This document shows positions 1 to 9,815 of a stretch of 64,000 nt of DNA, one piece after another (position 1 is the stretch's first letter; each line of letters begins with the position of its first letter). The DNA comes from Jejuia sp049889775 (GTDB lineage Bacteria; Bacteroidota; Bacteroidia; Flavobacteriales; Flavobacteriaceae): positions 62,001-126,000 of the forward strand of contig JBMHCT010000032.1 of the NCBI GenBank assembly GCA_049889775.1. The letters run 5' to 3'. The notes below the pieces were generated by a model. The model searched no databases and had not been told where the DNA came from. It saw only the letters and a program-made list of their open reading frames with translations. A program made the position numbers and the translations under genes.

Positions 1-165
1 GAAAGCTACTGATGGAATACTAAAATCTATGGCAACATCGGCTTTTGTAATATCGTAATCTGTATCGTCTTTATCTACTTTTAATACGATGGTGTGTCCT
101 CGGTTGATAGCAATGTTTTCAATGGTTTTGCCCATTCTACCGTACCCAAGTAGTGCTATATTCAT
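1..165 (-). CDS. dapB: 4-hydroxy-tetrahydrodipicolinate reductase, N-terminal part (runs off window)
   Basis: DapB reduces hydroxy-tetrahydrodipicolinate in the lysine and diaminopimelate pathway in the cytoplasm. Only the first 55 codons are present; the gene continues beyond the left edge. The translation begins MNIALLGYGRMGKTIE, with the GxGxMG dinucleotide-binding loop of the Rossmann fold, and reaches the VAIDFSIP stretch typical of the family. The ATG is supported by a good promoter about 25-50 bp upstream. It is the first of a minus-strand set with DUF5683, parB and parA, but its own promoter suggests separate control. Confidence 0.85.
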   Translation of the reverse strand, partial: MNIALLGYGRMGKTIENIAINRGHTIVLKVDKDDTDYDITKADVAIDFSIPSVAF

Positions 166-188
166 AGGTTGTTTTTAATGTAACGCCT

Positions 189-218
189 CAAAAGTAATGA
201 TTCAAAACCAATTTCAAA
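189..218 (-). promoter_or_regulatory. Flavobacterial sigma-A type promoter for dapB
   Basis: On the minus strand the -33 element TTTG (215-218) is followed after 18 bp by TACTTTTG (189-196), which matches the Bacteroidetes -7 consensus TAnnTTTG. Transcription would start roughly 20 bp upstream of the dapB ATG. Confidence 0.6.
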
Positions 219-239
219 TTGCATTTGAAGCATTTCAAT

Positions 240-860
240 TTAAAATTTATAATTTAAGGAAAGACCTACCGTATTGCTACGGTCTATTTCATTTAGTTCG
301 TAATGCGGTTGCAATGTTAGGTTTTCATCCACATTATATTGCAATAAATGCGCGTCAACATTAGCGTCTATAATATTTAACGCATAAAGACCAATGGTAA
401 CCAATAAGGAAATTTCTTTATTCCGCCTAAACAGTTTTTGTGCTCGTATTAAGCCATCTGTGGTTACTCTGGGGTTTTGCAGCTTATCTCCATTAGTATC
501 AAAAAAGAACTCATCATCGTCAAAACCCGCCAAACGACTTCTATACGCATCGCGGTATCTTCTATATTCCATATCATTATTCAAATAGAAATACATACCT
601 GTTCCCAAAGCACCGTAGACTATAGGTATTTTCCAGTACTTTTTATTATAAGCTTGTCCCAATCCAGGTAAAACGGCAGATAAAAAAGCTGCTTTCGCTG
701 GTCTTAAAGGGTCGATAGGTTTTCTTTTTACTAAGACTGTATCAGTTGCTACCAAAGCGTCAGGAATGCTATCGGTAGGTAATTTGTCTTTCTTTTGAGC
801 TAAAGTGGTGAAGCAACAAGAAATAGCGAAAACTATTGCTATTATAGTTTTATTTGGCAC
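240..860 (-). CDS. DUF5683 family exported protein
   Basis: The 206-residue protein has an N-terminal signal sequence ending near FTTLAQ and a short acidic linker. A conserved block follows (AAFLSAVLPGLGQAYNKKYW), which is the DUF5683 hallmark. Two hydrophobic helices come next, at about residues 75-95 and 150-165. The function is unknown; the family often lies between parB and dapB in flavobacteria, as here. The likely start is a GTG at 858-860, overlapping the parB stop by 11 bp, so translation is probably coupled to parB. The gene is probably the last of the parA-parB operon. Confidence 0.75.
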   Translation of the reverse strand: MPNKTIIAIVFAISCCFTTLAQKKDKLPTDSIPDALVATDTVLVKRKPIDPLRPAKAAFLSAVLPGLGQAYNKKYWKIPIVYGALGTGMYFYLNNDMEYRRYRDAYRSRLAGFDDDEFFFDTNGDKLQNPRVTTDGLIRAQKLFRRNKEISLLVTIGLYALNIIDANVDAHLLQYNVDENLTLQPHYELNEIDRSNTVGLSLNYKF

Positions 861-1764
861 GTTGCACTAATTTTTTAATTCGGTTAAAATCTTCTTCGGA
901 ATGAAAGGGAATAATTATTTTTCCTTTACCGTTTTTAGAGACTTTAACGTCTATTTTGTGTCCAAAGTATTCAGAGAATTCTTTTATGCCTTTTTTAACG
1001 TGCTTTGGCATTTCATCTTCGACATTATGATCTTTATTGACTGAAGTAGAAGATGATGGAGCATTGTGCTGTCTCACCAATTCTTCCGTTTCTCGGACTG
1101 ATAGTTTTCTTGATAGAATAGCTTCGTAAATATCCAATTGCTCACTCTGGTCTTCAATGGCTATTAAGGCACGCCCGTGTCCCATAGAAATAAAGCCATC
1201 GCGCATACCCGTTTGGATAATAGGATCTAACTTTAACAATCGTAAATAATTAGCAATGGTAGAGCGTTTTTTGCCAACGCGCTCGCTCATTTGCTCTTGG
1301 GTTAAATTTATTTCATCAATTAGGCGTTGATAGGACAATGCAATTTCTATCGGATCTAAATCTTGACGTTGAATGTTCTCCACAAGCGCCATTTCAAGAG
1401 ACTCTTGATCGTTCGCTATCCTAATGTAAGCAGGAATGGTCTCTAAACCCACCAATTTTGAAGCGCGATATCTGCGTTCTCCAGAAACCAATTGGTACTT
1501 GTTAAACTCTAACTTCCGAACTGTTATGGGTTGTATAATGCCTAATTCTCTAATTGAAGACGCTAGTTCTTGCAGGGATTCTTCACTAAAATTTGTACGT
1601 GGCTGAAACGGGTTTACTTCAATGGCTTCAATATCCAATTCAATAATATTGCCAATAACTTTATCAGCACCCTCGTCTTGAACCGATTTAATATCATTGC
1701 TTGGATCTTTTAAAAGTGCAGATAAGCCTCTACCTAAAGCCTGTTTCTTTGTTGCCTTCGCCAT
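850..1764 (-). CDS. parB: Chromosome-partitioning protein ParB (Spo0J family)
   Basis: ParB is a CTP-dependent DNA clamp that loads on parS sites near the origin and works with ParA in chromosome segregation. The 304-residue protein has the short N-terminal ParA-interaction segment (KKQALGRGLSALL), the ParB/Srx nuclease-like domain with the GERRYR box at residues 95-100, a KorB-type HTH in the middle and a C-terminal dimerisation segment. It lies 4 bp downstream of parA. No parS-like 16-bp palindrome was found in this window, so the origin is not shown to be here. Confidence 0.93.
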   Translation of the reverse strand: MAKATKKQALGRGLSALLKDPSNDIKSVQDEGADKVIGNIIELDIEAIEVNPFQPRTNFSEESLQELASSIRELGIIQPITVRKLEFNKYQLVSGERRYRASKLVGLETIPAYIRIANDQESLEMALVENIQRQDLDPIEIALSYQRLIDEINLTQEQMSERVGKKRSTIANYLRLLKLDPIIQTGMRDGFISMGHGRALIAIEDQSEQLDIYEAILSRKLSVRETEELVRQHNAPSSSTSVNKDHNVEDEMPKHVKKGIKEFSEYFGHKIDVKVSKNGKGKIIIPFHSEEDFNRIKKLVQRAK

Positions 1765-1768
1765 AATT

Positions 1769-2533
1769 TTAGGAGTTTTTAGTAATAATTTCTTCTGCTA
1801 AACTCAAATAGTTGCTAGCGCCTTTACTGCCCGCATCATAATTAATAATACTTTCACCATAACTAGGTGCTTCGCTTAAACGCACATTACGCTGGATGAT
1901 GGTTTGAAACACCATGTCATTAAAATGCTTTTGCACCTCTTCAACCACTTGGTTGGATAAGCGCAATCTAGAATCATACATCGTTAAAAGCAACCCTTCA
2001 TAATCTAAATCTGCGTTATGAACCTTTTGCACACTTTTTATAGTGTTTAATAATTTGCCCAAACCTTCCAAAGCAAAATATTCACATTGAATAGGTATTA
2101 AAACAGAATCTGCAGCAGTTAAAGCGTTAAGGGTTAATAAACCCAATGATGGCGCACAATCTATCAAGATAAAATCATACTTGCTTTTAACATCCTGTAT
2201 AGCTTTTTTAAGCATATATTCTCGCTCGTCTTTATCAACAAGCTCTATTTCAATAGCAACAAGATCTATATGCGCAGGAATAATATCGAGATTTGGAGTA
2301 TCTGTGGCAACAATAGCTTCTTTAGCAGTATTAGTGTGTTCTAGTAGCTGGTAGGTCCCTATTTCAACACTTTCTACATCTATCCCTAAACCAGAAGTAG
2401 CGTTTGCCTGCGGGTCTGCATCTATTAACAAAACTTTCTTCTCAAGAACACCAAGTGAAGCTGCCAAATTCACTGATGTTGTTGTTTTGCCTACACCACC
2501 TTTTTGGTTAGCAATTGCAATGATTTTACCCAT
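1769..2533 (-). CDS. parA: Chromosome-partitioning ATPase ParA (Soj)
   Basis: ParA is a Walker-type ATPase that binds DNA non-specifically and moves ParB-parS complexes. The protein shows the deviant Walker A box KGGVGKT at residues 10-16, the ILIDCAPS Walker B region and the family's C-terminal pattern of about 254 residues. The open frame extends 33 bp further upstream, but the ATG giving MGKIIAIANQKGG is the normal family start, so it is preferred. The gene heads a parA-parB-DUF5683 operon. Confidence 0.93.
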   Translation of the reverse strand: MGKIIAIANQKGGVGKTTTSVNLAASLGVLEKKVLLIDADPQANATSGLGIDVESVEIGTYQLLEHTNTAKEAIVATDTPNLDIIPAHIDLVAIEIELVDKDEREYMLKKAIQDVKSKYDFILIDCAPSLGLLTLNALTAADSVLIPIQCEYFALEGLGKLLNTIKSVQKVHNADLDYEGLLLTMYDSRLRLSNQVVEEVQKHFNDMVFQTIIQRNVRLSEAPSYGESIINYDAGSKGASNYLSLAEEIITKNS

Positions 2534-2612
2534 TAAATGATTTGGTTTTAAGTGGTAAAAATACAATTATTTACGAGGAATAAAAACGGAAATTGTTAAC
2601 ATTTAATCAAAT

Positions 2613-2640
2613 GAAAAAGGTGCTAAAAAGCACCTTTTTC
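2613..2640 (-). terminator. Intrinsic terminator downstream of the M16 peptidase gene
   Basis: There is a perfect 12-bp stem (2613-2624 with 2629-2640) and a 4-nt loop. The A/T-rich outer arms give a U-run on either strand. It lies 23 bp after the stop of the M16 gene and also insulates the parA promoter region. Confidence 0.8.
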
Positions 2641-2662
2641 TTATTTAAATAGTTGCGAAATT

Positions 2663-5515
2663 TTAAATTTCTGGATTGTGAATTCCTATGATTGCACCTT
2701 TGGTTAAATACTTTTTAGCTACATTTTGTAAATCAGCCTTTGTTAGTGTGTTAACTTTTGTTTCAAAATTGAAAACCTCTTTGGCATTTTTGTTTTGATA
2801 ATCTGCATTTTTCAATAAATTTATCCAAAACCTGTTCCTTTTTAAACTCTCCTTATGCTCAAGAATTTGTGCTTCTTTAACTTTTAATAAATCTTCATCT
2901 GTTGGTCCATTAGCAATAAGTTTATCTACTTCCGCTAAGGCAGCAGCTTTTAGTTTATCAACATTCTCGGGTCCACAAGGGAAACTAATTCTAAAATTGT
3001 ACCATCCATACGGTATTTGTTGAATGCTGCCTCTAGCCCCAGCACCATAAACGCCACCTTCTTCTTCTCTAAGTTGTTCAATTAATTTTATGGTAAGTAC
3101 TTCCGCAAGACTTTTAAGTGCATGTGCCTCTTTTGCATCATAATCTGTTTCCCCTTGATACATGATTTGAACTGAACTTTTTGGATCCTTACCTTTTTCA
3201 ATAATTTTTTCATGCGCGCCACTTAAAGGACGAAACTCGTGAACTTTGTACATTTCTTTAGTTCCATTAGAGGGTAGGCTGGCTAAATATGTTTCGCAAT
3301 ATTCAACAAGTTGCTTTTCATCAATATTACCAACAAAGTAAAAATTAAAATCTCCTGCATCAGCAAAACGCTCCTTATATTTTTCATAAGCTAGATCGTA
3401 ATCCGCGTTATCTAATTTTTCTGTATCTGGAAATCCAGTGAATCTTGGATTATCTCCATTTAAGAATTTGCCCATTTCAATTTGAAAATAAAATTGCGGA
3501 CTGGACAAAATATTTCCTAAAAATGCTTTTTGTTTATTGATGTAGGAGTTGAAAGCCTTTTCATCTTTATTTAGCGCAGTAAAATACAAATGTGTCATTT
3601 GAAACAGCGTTTCTAAGTCCTTGGGTGTTGACGACCCTGAAAATTGTTCACTAAGTCCGCCAATACTAGGGCTTACTCTAACAATTTTTCCAGACATCAT
3701 TTTTCCTATATCTGTTTTATTAAAACCATTGATGCCCGCCTCTGCCAGCCCACCATTTGCAAATGCCGTAGCTTTTAACTCTTCATCAGTGTAAAGAGAT
3801 GTGCCTCCAAAACTAAAAGCATTAAATAAAATTTCATCATTCTTAAAGTCGGTTTTTTTATAGGTAACCTTTGCACCGTTACTTAAAGTAAGAGTAGTAG
3901 TTCCTAGAGTCTCATCTTTTTCATAGTTGCTAATACTGCCTTTTACAGGTGTTTTTGCCATTAATGTGCTTGCCACAACTTCATCTTCATACGGATTCAA
4001 CTCTGCTGTTTTTACATAGTCAAGTAGTTCTCGTACTTCAGCCTCAGTAACCTGCTTTAGCCCTTCTTTTTCAGGACCAGTAATTACAACTACTCTATTT
4101 GTATCTTTAATGTAATCTTGTATCAACGCATTTACTTCTTCTAATGTAACTGATGGTAATTCATTTTTATGAAAATTATATTCCCACTCAATTCCAGGCA
4201 TAGGCTCATTATCTAAGAAGTTTCTAACGTATTCACCAATAATGCGTCTAGATTCCATTTTATCTTTATCTTTAAAAGACTTTTCTAGACGCGATAACAT
4301 TTTCTTTTTAGCTCTTTCAAATTCTCCTTTATTAAATCCGAAACGTTTTACTTTCTCGTTTTCTTCTAACAACGTTTTTAAAGCTTGAAGCTGGCCAGTT
4401 TCACTAGTCATAGCAAAGGATTGGTAGGCCTCCTTGGTGTTTGCCCAAGTGCCACCATGATAGGAGGAGCCGAAAACAAATGGTGGATTTTCAGAGTTTC
4501 TTAGTTCATTTAATCGCGTATTAATCATTTCTGAAAACAACGCCTTAACCATGGAGTGTTTGTATTCGTCAATAGTTTCATCCGCTTTACTGTCTGCTTT
4601 ATCCTTAAACATAATTTGGACTCTCGAAAATGTAGCCTCTTTATCAGACTCTATGGCAATAAAAGTTTCTTCGTGGTTAGGTACTTTATAGATTTCCCTA
4701 GTTTTTGGGTTTTCGTCAGCTGTTATTTTTCCAAAATGAGATTTAATTTTTTCTTCAAGGGTAGCAACATCTACATCACCAACTGCCATAACCGCCATTA
4801 AATCTGGTCTGTACCAATCTTTATAAAACCTCCTAAGGCTTTCATGGTCAAAATTTTCTAAGTTTTCTTTAGTTCCAATAGGTAGCCTTTCTGCATATCT
4901 TGAACCGTATAATACTTTTGGTAGATAGTTTTTCAGCATGCGCTCATCCGCACCTTTTCCTAGTCTGTACTCCTCTAAAACAACACCTCGTTCTTTATCA
5001 ATTTCTTCACTAGTTAATAACGCATTATGCGCCCAATCTTCAATAATTTGAAAACCCTTTTCAAGTTTCTCAGGGTCATCGCTGGGTATAGGTAAAATAT
5101 ATACTGTTTCATCAAAACTAGTATAGGCATTTAGGTGTGCACCGAATTTAACCCCAATACTTTGTAAGTAATCTACCAATTCATTTTTTTTAAAATTTTT
5201 GGTACCGTTAAAATTCATATGCTCCATAAAATGCGCAAGACCAAGCTGATCCTCATCTTCAAGAATAGAACCAGCTTTTACTACTAGTCTTAGTTCTACT
5301 TTGTTTTCTGGTTTTCCATTGTTTTTGATGTAATATTTGAGACCATTGCTTAGGGTTCCTATTTTAACACTATTGTCAATAGGAATGTCTTTTGAGACTA
5401 TTTCTTGAACTTTTGATGTAGTTTCTTGATTTTCTTCGTTGGAAATAATTTTGCTTTGTGGATTACAAGCCGAAATCAGGATAATTATTCCTGCGTAAAC
5501 AAGGCTTTTTTTCAT
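2663..5515 (-). CDS. M16 family zinc metallopeptidase, lipoprotein
   Basis: This insulinase/pitrilysin-type protease is probably periplasmic and lipid-anchored. The 950-residue protein has a lipobox (LISAC, Cys17) and the inverted zinc motif HFMEH at residues 95-99. A further Glu lies in the ERGVVLEEY region, which is the expected third zinc ligand. The length fits two catalytic-type plus two inactive M16 repeats in one chain, so no partner subunit is needed; a second M16-like half is visible from about residue 530. It is monocistronic, with its own terminator. The substrate is not shown; degradation of peptides in the envelope is the family role. Confidence 0.88.
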   Translation of the reverse strand: MKKSLVYAGIIILISACNPQSKIISNEENQETTSKVQEIVSKDIPIDNSVKIGTLSNGLKYYIKNNGKPENKVELRLVVKAGSILEDEDQLGLAHFMEHMNFNGTKNFKKNELVDYLQSIGVKFGAHLNAYTSFDETVYILPIPSDDPEKLEKGFQIIEDWAHNALLTSEEIDKERGVVLEEYRLGKGADERMLKNYLPKVLYGSRYAERLPIGTKENLENFDHESLRRFYKDWYRPDLMAVMAVGDVDVATLEEKIKSHFGKITADENPKTREIYKVPNHEETFIAIESDKEATFSRVQIMFKDKADSKADETIDEYKHSMVKALFSEMINTRLNELRNSENPPFVFGSSYHGGTWANTKEAYQSFAMTSETGQLQALKTLLEENEKVKRFGFNKGEFERAKKKMLSRLEKSFKDKDKMESRRIIGEYVRNFLDNEPMPGIEWEYNFHKNELPSVTLEEVNALIQDYIKDTNRVVVITGPEKEGLKQVTEAEVRELLDYVKTAELNPYEDEVVASTLMAKTPVKGSISNYEKDETLGTTTLTLSNGAKVTYKKTDFKNDEILFNAFSFGGTSLYTDEELKATAFANGGLAEAGINGFNKTDIGKMMSGKIVRVSPSIGGLSEQFSGSSTPKDLETLFQMTHLYFTALNKDEKAFNSYINKQKAFLGNILSSPQFYFQIEMGKFLNGDNPRFTGFPDTEKLDNADYDLAYEKYKERFADAGDFNFYFVGNIDEKQLVEYCETYLASLPSNGTKEMYKVHEFRPLSGAHEKIIEKGKDPKSSVQIMYQGETDYDAKEAHALKSLAEVLTIKLIEQLREEEGGVYGAGARGSIQQIPYGWYNFRISFPCGPENVDKLKAAALAEVDKLIANGPTDEDLLKVKEAQILEHKESLKRNRFWINLLKNADYQNKNAKEVFNFETKVNTLTKADLQNVAKKYLTKGAIIGIHNPEI

Positions 5516-5660
5516 AATAGTGTTTTTTTAGATTGAAGTACTAAATATACTACATCATAAAGGTTTACCTGATTTTTTCACTAAAATTTAACGAATAAAA
5601 CTTTTGCAATTTTACGGTTTGTAAAACTAAGAGCTAAAGTGTTGAGAAGCTTTTAGAATT

Positions 5661-7778
5661 TTAATCGATTAAAATATTCAATATTTGAATAGCAGCCTCA
5701 CTAATTTTTGTGCCGGGACCGAAAATAGCCACAGTTCCCGCATCAAATAGATATTGATAGTCCTGTTTTGGAATTACACCGCCAACAATTACCATAATAT
5801 CCTCGCGACCATAATTTTTTAACTCTTTAATAACTTGAGGGACTAATGTTTTATGACCCGCAGCTTGAGAAGATACTCCCAAAATATGAACATCGTTTTC
5901 AACGGCTTGTTTAGCGGCTTCTTTTGGCGTTTGAAATAAAGGGCCAATATCTACATCAAAACCAATATCGGCATATCCTGTTGCAACAACCTTGGCACCA
6001 CGATCATGTCCGTCTTGTCCCATTTTTGCAATCATTATGCGTGGTCTGCGGCCATCTTGCGCAGCAAAAACGTTTGCTAGTTCTTGTGCTTTTTTAAAAG
6101 AATCGTCGTTTTCTATGGCTTTACTATACACGCCTGAGAATGATTTTATTTGTGCTCTATGTCTTCCAAATTCAGCTTCAAGAGCATCGCTAATTTCGCC
6201 TAATGTGGCGCGTGCCCTTGCTGCTTCAATAGCTAAAGCTAATAAATTTTCTTTTCCCGTTTTAGCAGCTTCTGTTAATTTGGCTAGTGAATTTTTAACT
6301 TCCGTTGAATTTCTTGATGCTTTAATCGTCTTAATACGTTCAATTTGAGCATTCCGTACTGTTTGGTTGTCAACTTCTAAAGTGGAAATTGGGTCTTCTT
6401 TGTCTAATTGAAATTTATTCACACCCACAATAATATCTTGACCAGAATCTATTCTAGCTTGCTTTCGTGCCGCTGCTTCTTCAATTCTAATTTTTGGGAT
6501 ACCAGCTTCAATGGCTTTTGTCATACCACCTAAATCTTCAGTTTCTTGAATTAATCCCCAAGCCTTTTCAGCAATGTCATGAGTAAGCTTTTCAATATAG
6601 AAACTTCCAGCCCATGGATCAACAGTTTTTGTGATTCGTGTTTCTTCTTGAAGATATATTTGTGTGTTTCGAGCTATTCTTGCAGAAAAATCGGTCGGTA
6701 AGGCAATGGCTTCATCTAAAGCATTGGTGTGCAAGCTTTGTGTGCCACCAAAAGCGGCAGCTAAAGCTTCAATTGTCGTTCTAGCAACATTATTAAATGG
6801 GTCTTGCTCTGTGAGGCTCCAACCAGAGGTTTGGCAATGTGTGCGAAGTGCTAAAGATTTTTGATTTTTGGGATTGAACTGTTTTACAATTTTTGCCCAA
6901 AGCATTCTGGCAGCTCGCATTTTGGCAATTTCCATAAAATGATTCATGCCAATAGCCCAAAAGAAAGATAGGCGAGGTGCGAAAGCATCAACATCCATAC
7001 CTGCTTTAATTCCAGTTCTTAAATATTCCAATCCATCCGCAAGCGTATACGCCAATTCAATATCGCAGGTAGCTCCTGCCTCTTGCATATGATAACCAGA
7101 AATACTGATACTGTTAAACTTGGGCATGTATTTACTAGTGAATTGAAAAATGTCTGAAATGATTTTGATGGATGGCGTAGGAGGATATATGTACGTGTTA
7201 CGTACCATAAATTCCTTCAGAATATCATTTTGAATGGTTCCGGAAAGCTGTTCTGCAGCAACACCTTGTTCTTCCGCAGCAACAATGTAAAATGCCATAA
7301 TTGGTAACACTGCGCCATTCATGGTCATGGAAACCGACATTTTATCAAGCGGAATTTGGTCAAACAGGATTTTCATATCCTCAACCGAATCAATAGCCAC
7401 ACCTGCTTTCCCAACATCACCAACTACGCGCTCATGGTCTGAGTCGTAGCCACGATGCGTTGGTAAATCAAAAGCCACAGATAGCCCTTTTTGTCCCGCA
7501 GCCAAGTTCCTTCTATAAAATGCATTACTTTCTTCAGCTGTACTAAAACCAGCGTATTGCCTGATGGTCCACGGGCGTCTCACATACATTGTGCTATACG
7601 GCCCTCTTAGATATGGCGGGATTCCAGCGGCAAAATCTAAATGACTTACTTTATTTAGATCACCTTCAGTGTATTGTGATTTGATGTTAATACCTTCAGC
7701 AGTATCAAATTCTGAGATATGAGTTTTGGTATCTCTTAAATCGGATTTAATTTTGATATGTTGAAGGTTTTTGCGCAA
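5661..7778 (-). CDS. mutB: Methylmalonyl-CoA mutase, large (cobalamin-binding) subunit
   Basis: It interconverts succinyl-CoA and methylmalonyl-CoA using adenosylcobalamin, linking propionate or odd-chain metabolism to the TCA cycle. The 705-residue protein has an N-terminal TIM-barrel mutase domain (YSTMYVRRPWTIRQYAGF, typical of the large subunit). Its C-terminal B12 domain carries DGHDRG (residues 589-594, ligand His591). The only plausible start is a TTG at 7776-7778, 3 bp after the preceding lipoprotein gene; no in-frame ATG exists before residue 60. It is the last gene of the udk-mutA-mutB run. Confidence 0.95.
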   Translation of the reverse strand: MRKNLQHIKIKSDLRDTKTHISEFDTAEGINIKSQYTEGDLNKVSHLDFAAGIPPYLRGPYSTMYVRRPWTIRQYAGFSTAEESNAFYRRNLAAGQKGLSVAFDLPTHRGYDSDHERVVGDVGKAGVAIDSVEDMKILFDQIPLDKMSVSMTMNGAVLPIMAFYIVAAEEQGVAAEQLSGTIQNDILKEFMVRNTYIYPPTPSIKIISDIFQFTSKYMPKFNSISISGYHMQEAGATCDIELAYTLADGLEYLRTGIKAGMDVDAFAPRLSFFWAIGMNHFMEIAKMRAARMLWAKIVKQFNPKNQKSLALRTHCQTSGWSLTEQDPFNNVARTTIEALAAAFGGTQSLHTNALDEAIALPTDFSARIARNTQIYLQEETRITKTVDPWAGSFYIEKLTHDIAEKAWGLIQETEDLGGMTKAIEAGIPKIRIEEAAARKQARIDSGQDIIVGVNKFQLDKEDPISTLEVDNQTVRNAQIERIKTIKASRNSTEVKNSLAKLTEAAKTGKENLLALAIEAARARATLGEISDALEAEFGRHRAQIKSFSGVYSKAIENDDSFKKAQELANVFAAQDGRRPRIMIAKMGQDGHDRGAKVVATGYADIGFDVDIGPLFQTPKEAAKQAVENDVHILGVSSQAAGHKTLVPQVIKELKNYGREDIMVIVGGVIPKQDYQYLFDAGTVAIFGPGTKISEAAIQILNILID

Positions 7779-7781
7779 TTT

Positions 7782-8438
7782 CTACTCTTTAGGAATTTTA
7801 TTAAAATCAACAGGTTCTTCTTTCTTCTCAGATACTTTTGATAAATCTACATTGAATAACTTGCCATAATAGAATTCTAGCGCTACATAGGTTGATAAGT
7901 ATTTGTCTCGCATCGCAGCACCGTAGTTGGATTGCAGTGCAGGACCAAATAGTTTTGGACTCATACTATCGGTTTCCAACAAAGCACTGAATGTTGTTTT
8001 TAAATCTTTATCTAAAATATTATTAGCTATACAGCCAATTAACGGATTGTTATAATTTAGTTTATTTGTTGGATTGGAAGGTTCCCATAAATCGCTTTTA
8101 GATTTTAAAACCTCGAATACTTTAATACTATGAGGTGATAAAACCTCAGCGTACTTTACCTGCCCATAGATGGCGCTTCTAATAAATTGAGAATAAGCGC
8201 GAGATAAATTTGGAGTATTAGAGGGCGCATTTGGAGTTTTTCCATAGAATTCCAATATATCTTCTTCAAAAGAAAATAAAGCTTCGTTTAATAATTTAAC
8301 GTTAAAATCATTACAACTAACTACTATACCTTTTCCCGTAAATTTAAATTCTTCAAGTGTTTTTTCTTTAGCTACATTGCCACAGTTAAATAAAAATATA
8401 ACTAATACAATTACAGTAAGTTTAAATCTTAATTTCAT
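7782..8438 (-). CDS. Lipoprotein of unknown function between mutA and mutB
   Basis: This 218-residue protein has a short signal sequence and a lipobox-like FLFNC (Cys19). The rest is mainly helical and soluble, with two Cys (in VVSCND and LIGCIA) that could form a disulfide, and an acidic/lysine-rich tail. I do not recognise a family. It sits 5 bp after mutA and 3 bp before mutB, so it is co-transcribed with the mutase subunits. An exported lipoprotein between subunits of a cytoplasmic enzyme suggests operon convenience rather than a shared complex. Confidence 0.7.
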   Translation of the reverse strand: MKLRFKLTVIVLVIFLFNCGNVAKEKTLEEFKFTGKGIVVSCNDFNVKLLNEALFSFEEDILEFYGKTPNAPSNTPNLSRAYSQFIRSAIYGQVKYAEVLSPHSIKVFEVLKSKSDLWEPSNPTNKLNYNNPLIGCIANNILDKDLKTTFSALLETDSMSPKLFGPALQSNYGAAMRDKYLSTYVALEFYYGKLFNVDLSKVSEKKEEPVDFNKIPKE

Positions 8439-8443
8439 GATGT

Positions 8444-9814
8444 TTACTCGTTTTTTAAGCGTTCTTGTTCTAATTTTTCGGTTAATCGTTTTTCTATAAT
8501 TGGTTCTATTAAAGTCTTTCTCTGTTTTGTTTTAACAAATGGGTAAATTTCCAAATCTTTTTTTATAATATCATTTGGATTAGGATGTTTATTGCTACCC
8601 AAAATAGTTTTAGTTCCATTATTGAATTGTTCTTGTTCTTTGCGCGCACTTTCTTTTATTTTTCTTTGAATAGTGCCATCCTTTAATTGTTTTAAAAAGC
8701 CGCCACCAGTTTCAATGTTTTTAAAAAGTTCTAATACTTTTTCTGCAAGTTGTTGGGTAAGGTCTTCTATGTAATAACTACCATCAGCAGGATTATCAAC
8801 CATATCAAAATAGCTTTCGTTTTTTAGCACTAAAAGCTGATTTCGTGCAATTCTCGAGCTGAACGCATTAGGCTTTTTGAATACCGCATCATAAGGTAAG
8901 TTGTTTATGATATCTGCACCACCCAAAACAGCACTCATACATTCGGTTGTGGTACGTAATATGTTGGTGTTATAATCGTAAATTCCCTTGTTGCGTTTAG
9001 ATGCTGTGGCAAAAATACTTAAACGGTAATTGACAGAATATTCATTTTGAAGCGTTTCAAAAAGTAATCTCAAGGCTCTTAATTTGGCTATTTCAAAAAA
9101 GTAATTAGATCCCATGGCGACTGTAAAAATGACATTCACAGTTTCAGTAATATTTTTTTGAATGGAATTTTCAATGTGATTGAAATATTCGTTCAAATGT
9201 GCTAAACCATAAGCCAATTGTTGTATACAGTTTGCACCCGCATTTTGGTAAAGCGCAGTATCAATAGAAAATGTATTGGTATGTTGTAGAATCGTTTCAA
9301 ACTTAGAAAAATCATCTTTTAAGCTATAAAACCAATTACCCGTTTTGGCTAAATTGTTTATAATGTCACTTTTGATATTAAGTTTTTGATATGGTTTATT
9401 TGAAGAAATTTGTTTTACATATTCTTGGGAAAGAAAAAGTGTTTCAATATAAATTGAAGTGTTATCTAGATTTATATTATTAAGTAGTAGTTCAATAGAA
9501 ACATCTTGATTTGGAATGATAAATTGCAAACTTTCAGCGCCGGAATTTAGAGCTTGAAGAGCAATTTTATTTGAAATGCTTACATCGTCAACAAAGATAG
9601 TTTCACATATTTTGAAATTACTGGCTTTTGTTGAAGGCTTAGGGAATGTTTGATTTAAATCTTCGGAATGATAAAAGGGTTTTACTTTGATGTCCTCATC
9701 ACTCGTCCAAACCAATTCACTGTTATAATCGGCTCCTTTTAAATCGAACTGTATTTTTTGCTTCCACTGCTTCGCAGTTACCGGCGCAAATTCATCAAAT
9801 AGCGATTCAGACAT
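8444..9814 (-). CDS. mutA: Methylmalonyl-CoA mutase, small subunit
   Basis: This is the non-catalytic partner of the large subunit in the heterodimeric mutase. The 456-residue protein covers a degenerate TIM barrel (FDEFAPVTAKQWKQKIQFDL at the start, then ADGSYYIEDLT near residue 345). It stops before any cobalamin domain and has no DxHxxG motif, which fits the short MutA form known in Bacteroidetes. It starts with ATG and follows the FtsB-like gene by 1 bp, so it is translationally close to its neighbours. Confidence 0.9.
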   Translation of the reverse strand: MSESLFDEFAPVTAKQWKQKIQFDLKGADYNSELVWTSDEDIKVKPFYHSEDLNQTFPKPSTKASNFKICETIFVDDVSISNKIALQALNSGAESLQFIIPNQDVSIELLLNNINLDNTSIYIETLFLSQEYVKQISSNKPYQKLNIKSDIINNLAKTGNWFYSLKDDFSKFETILQHTNTFSIDTALYQNAGANCIQQLAYGLAHLNEYFNHIENSIQKNITETVNVIFTVAMGSNYFFEIAKLRALRLLFETLQNEYSVNYRLSIFATASKRNKGIYDYNTNILRTTTECMSAVLGGADIINNLPYDAVFKKPNAFSSRIARNQLLVLKNESYFDMVDNPADGSYYIEDLTQQLAEKVLELFKNIETGGGFLKQLKDGTIQRKIKESARKEQEQFNNGTKTILGSNKHPNPNDIIKKDLEIYPFVKTKQRKTLIEPIIEKRLTEKLEQERLKNE

Positions 9815-9815
9815 T

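Noticed and set aside
1..2640. Possible replication origin near parA-parB
   Set aside because: No parS-like palindrome, DnaA-box cluster, dnaA or dnaN gene was seen in the window.
5992..6348. 118-codon plus-strand frame inside mutB
   Set aside because: It is antisense to conserved cobalamin-domain codons of a recognised enzyme.
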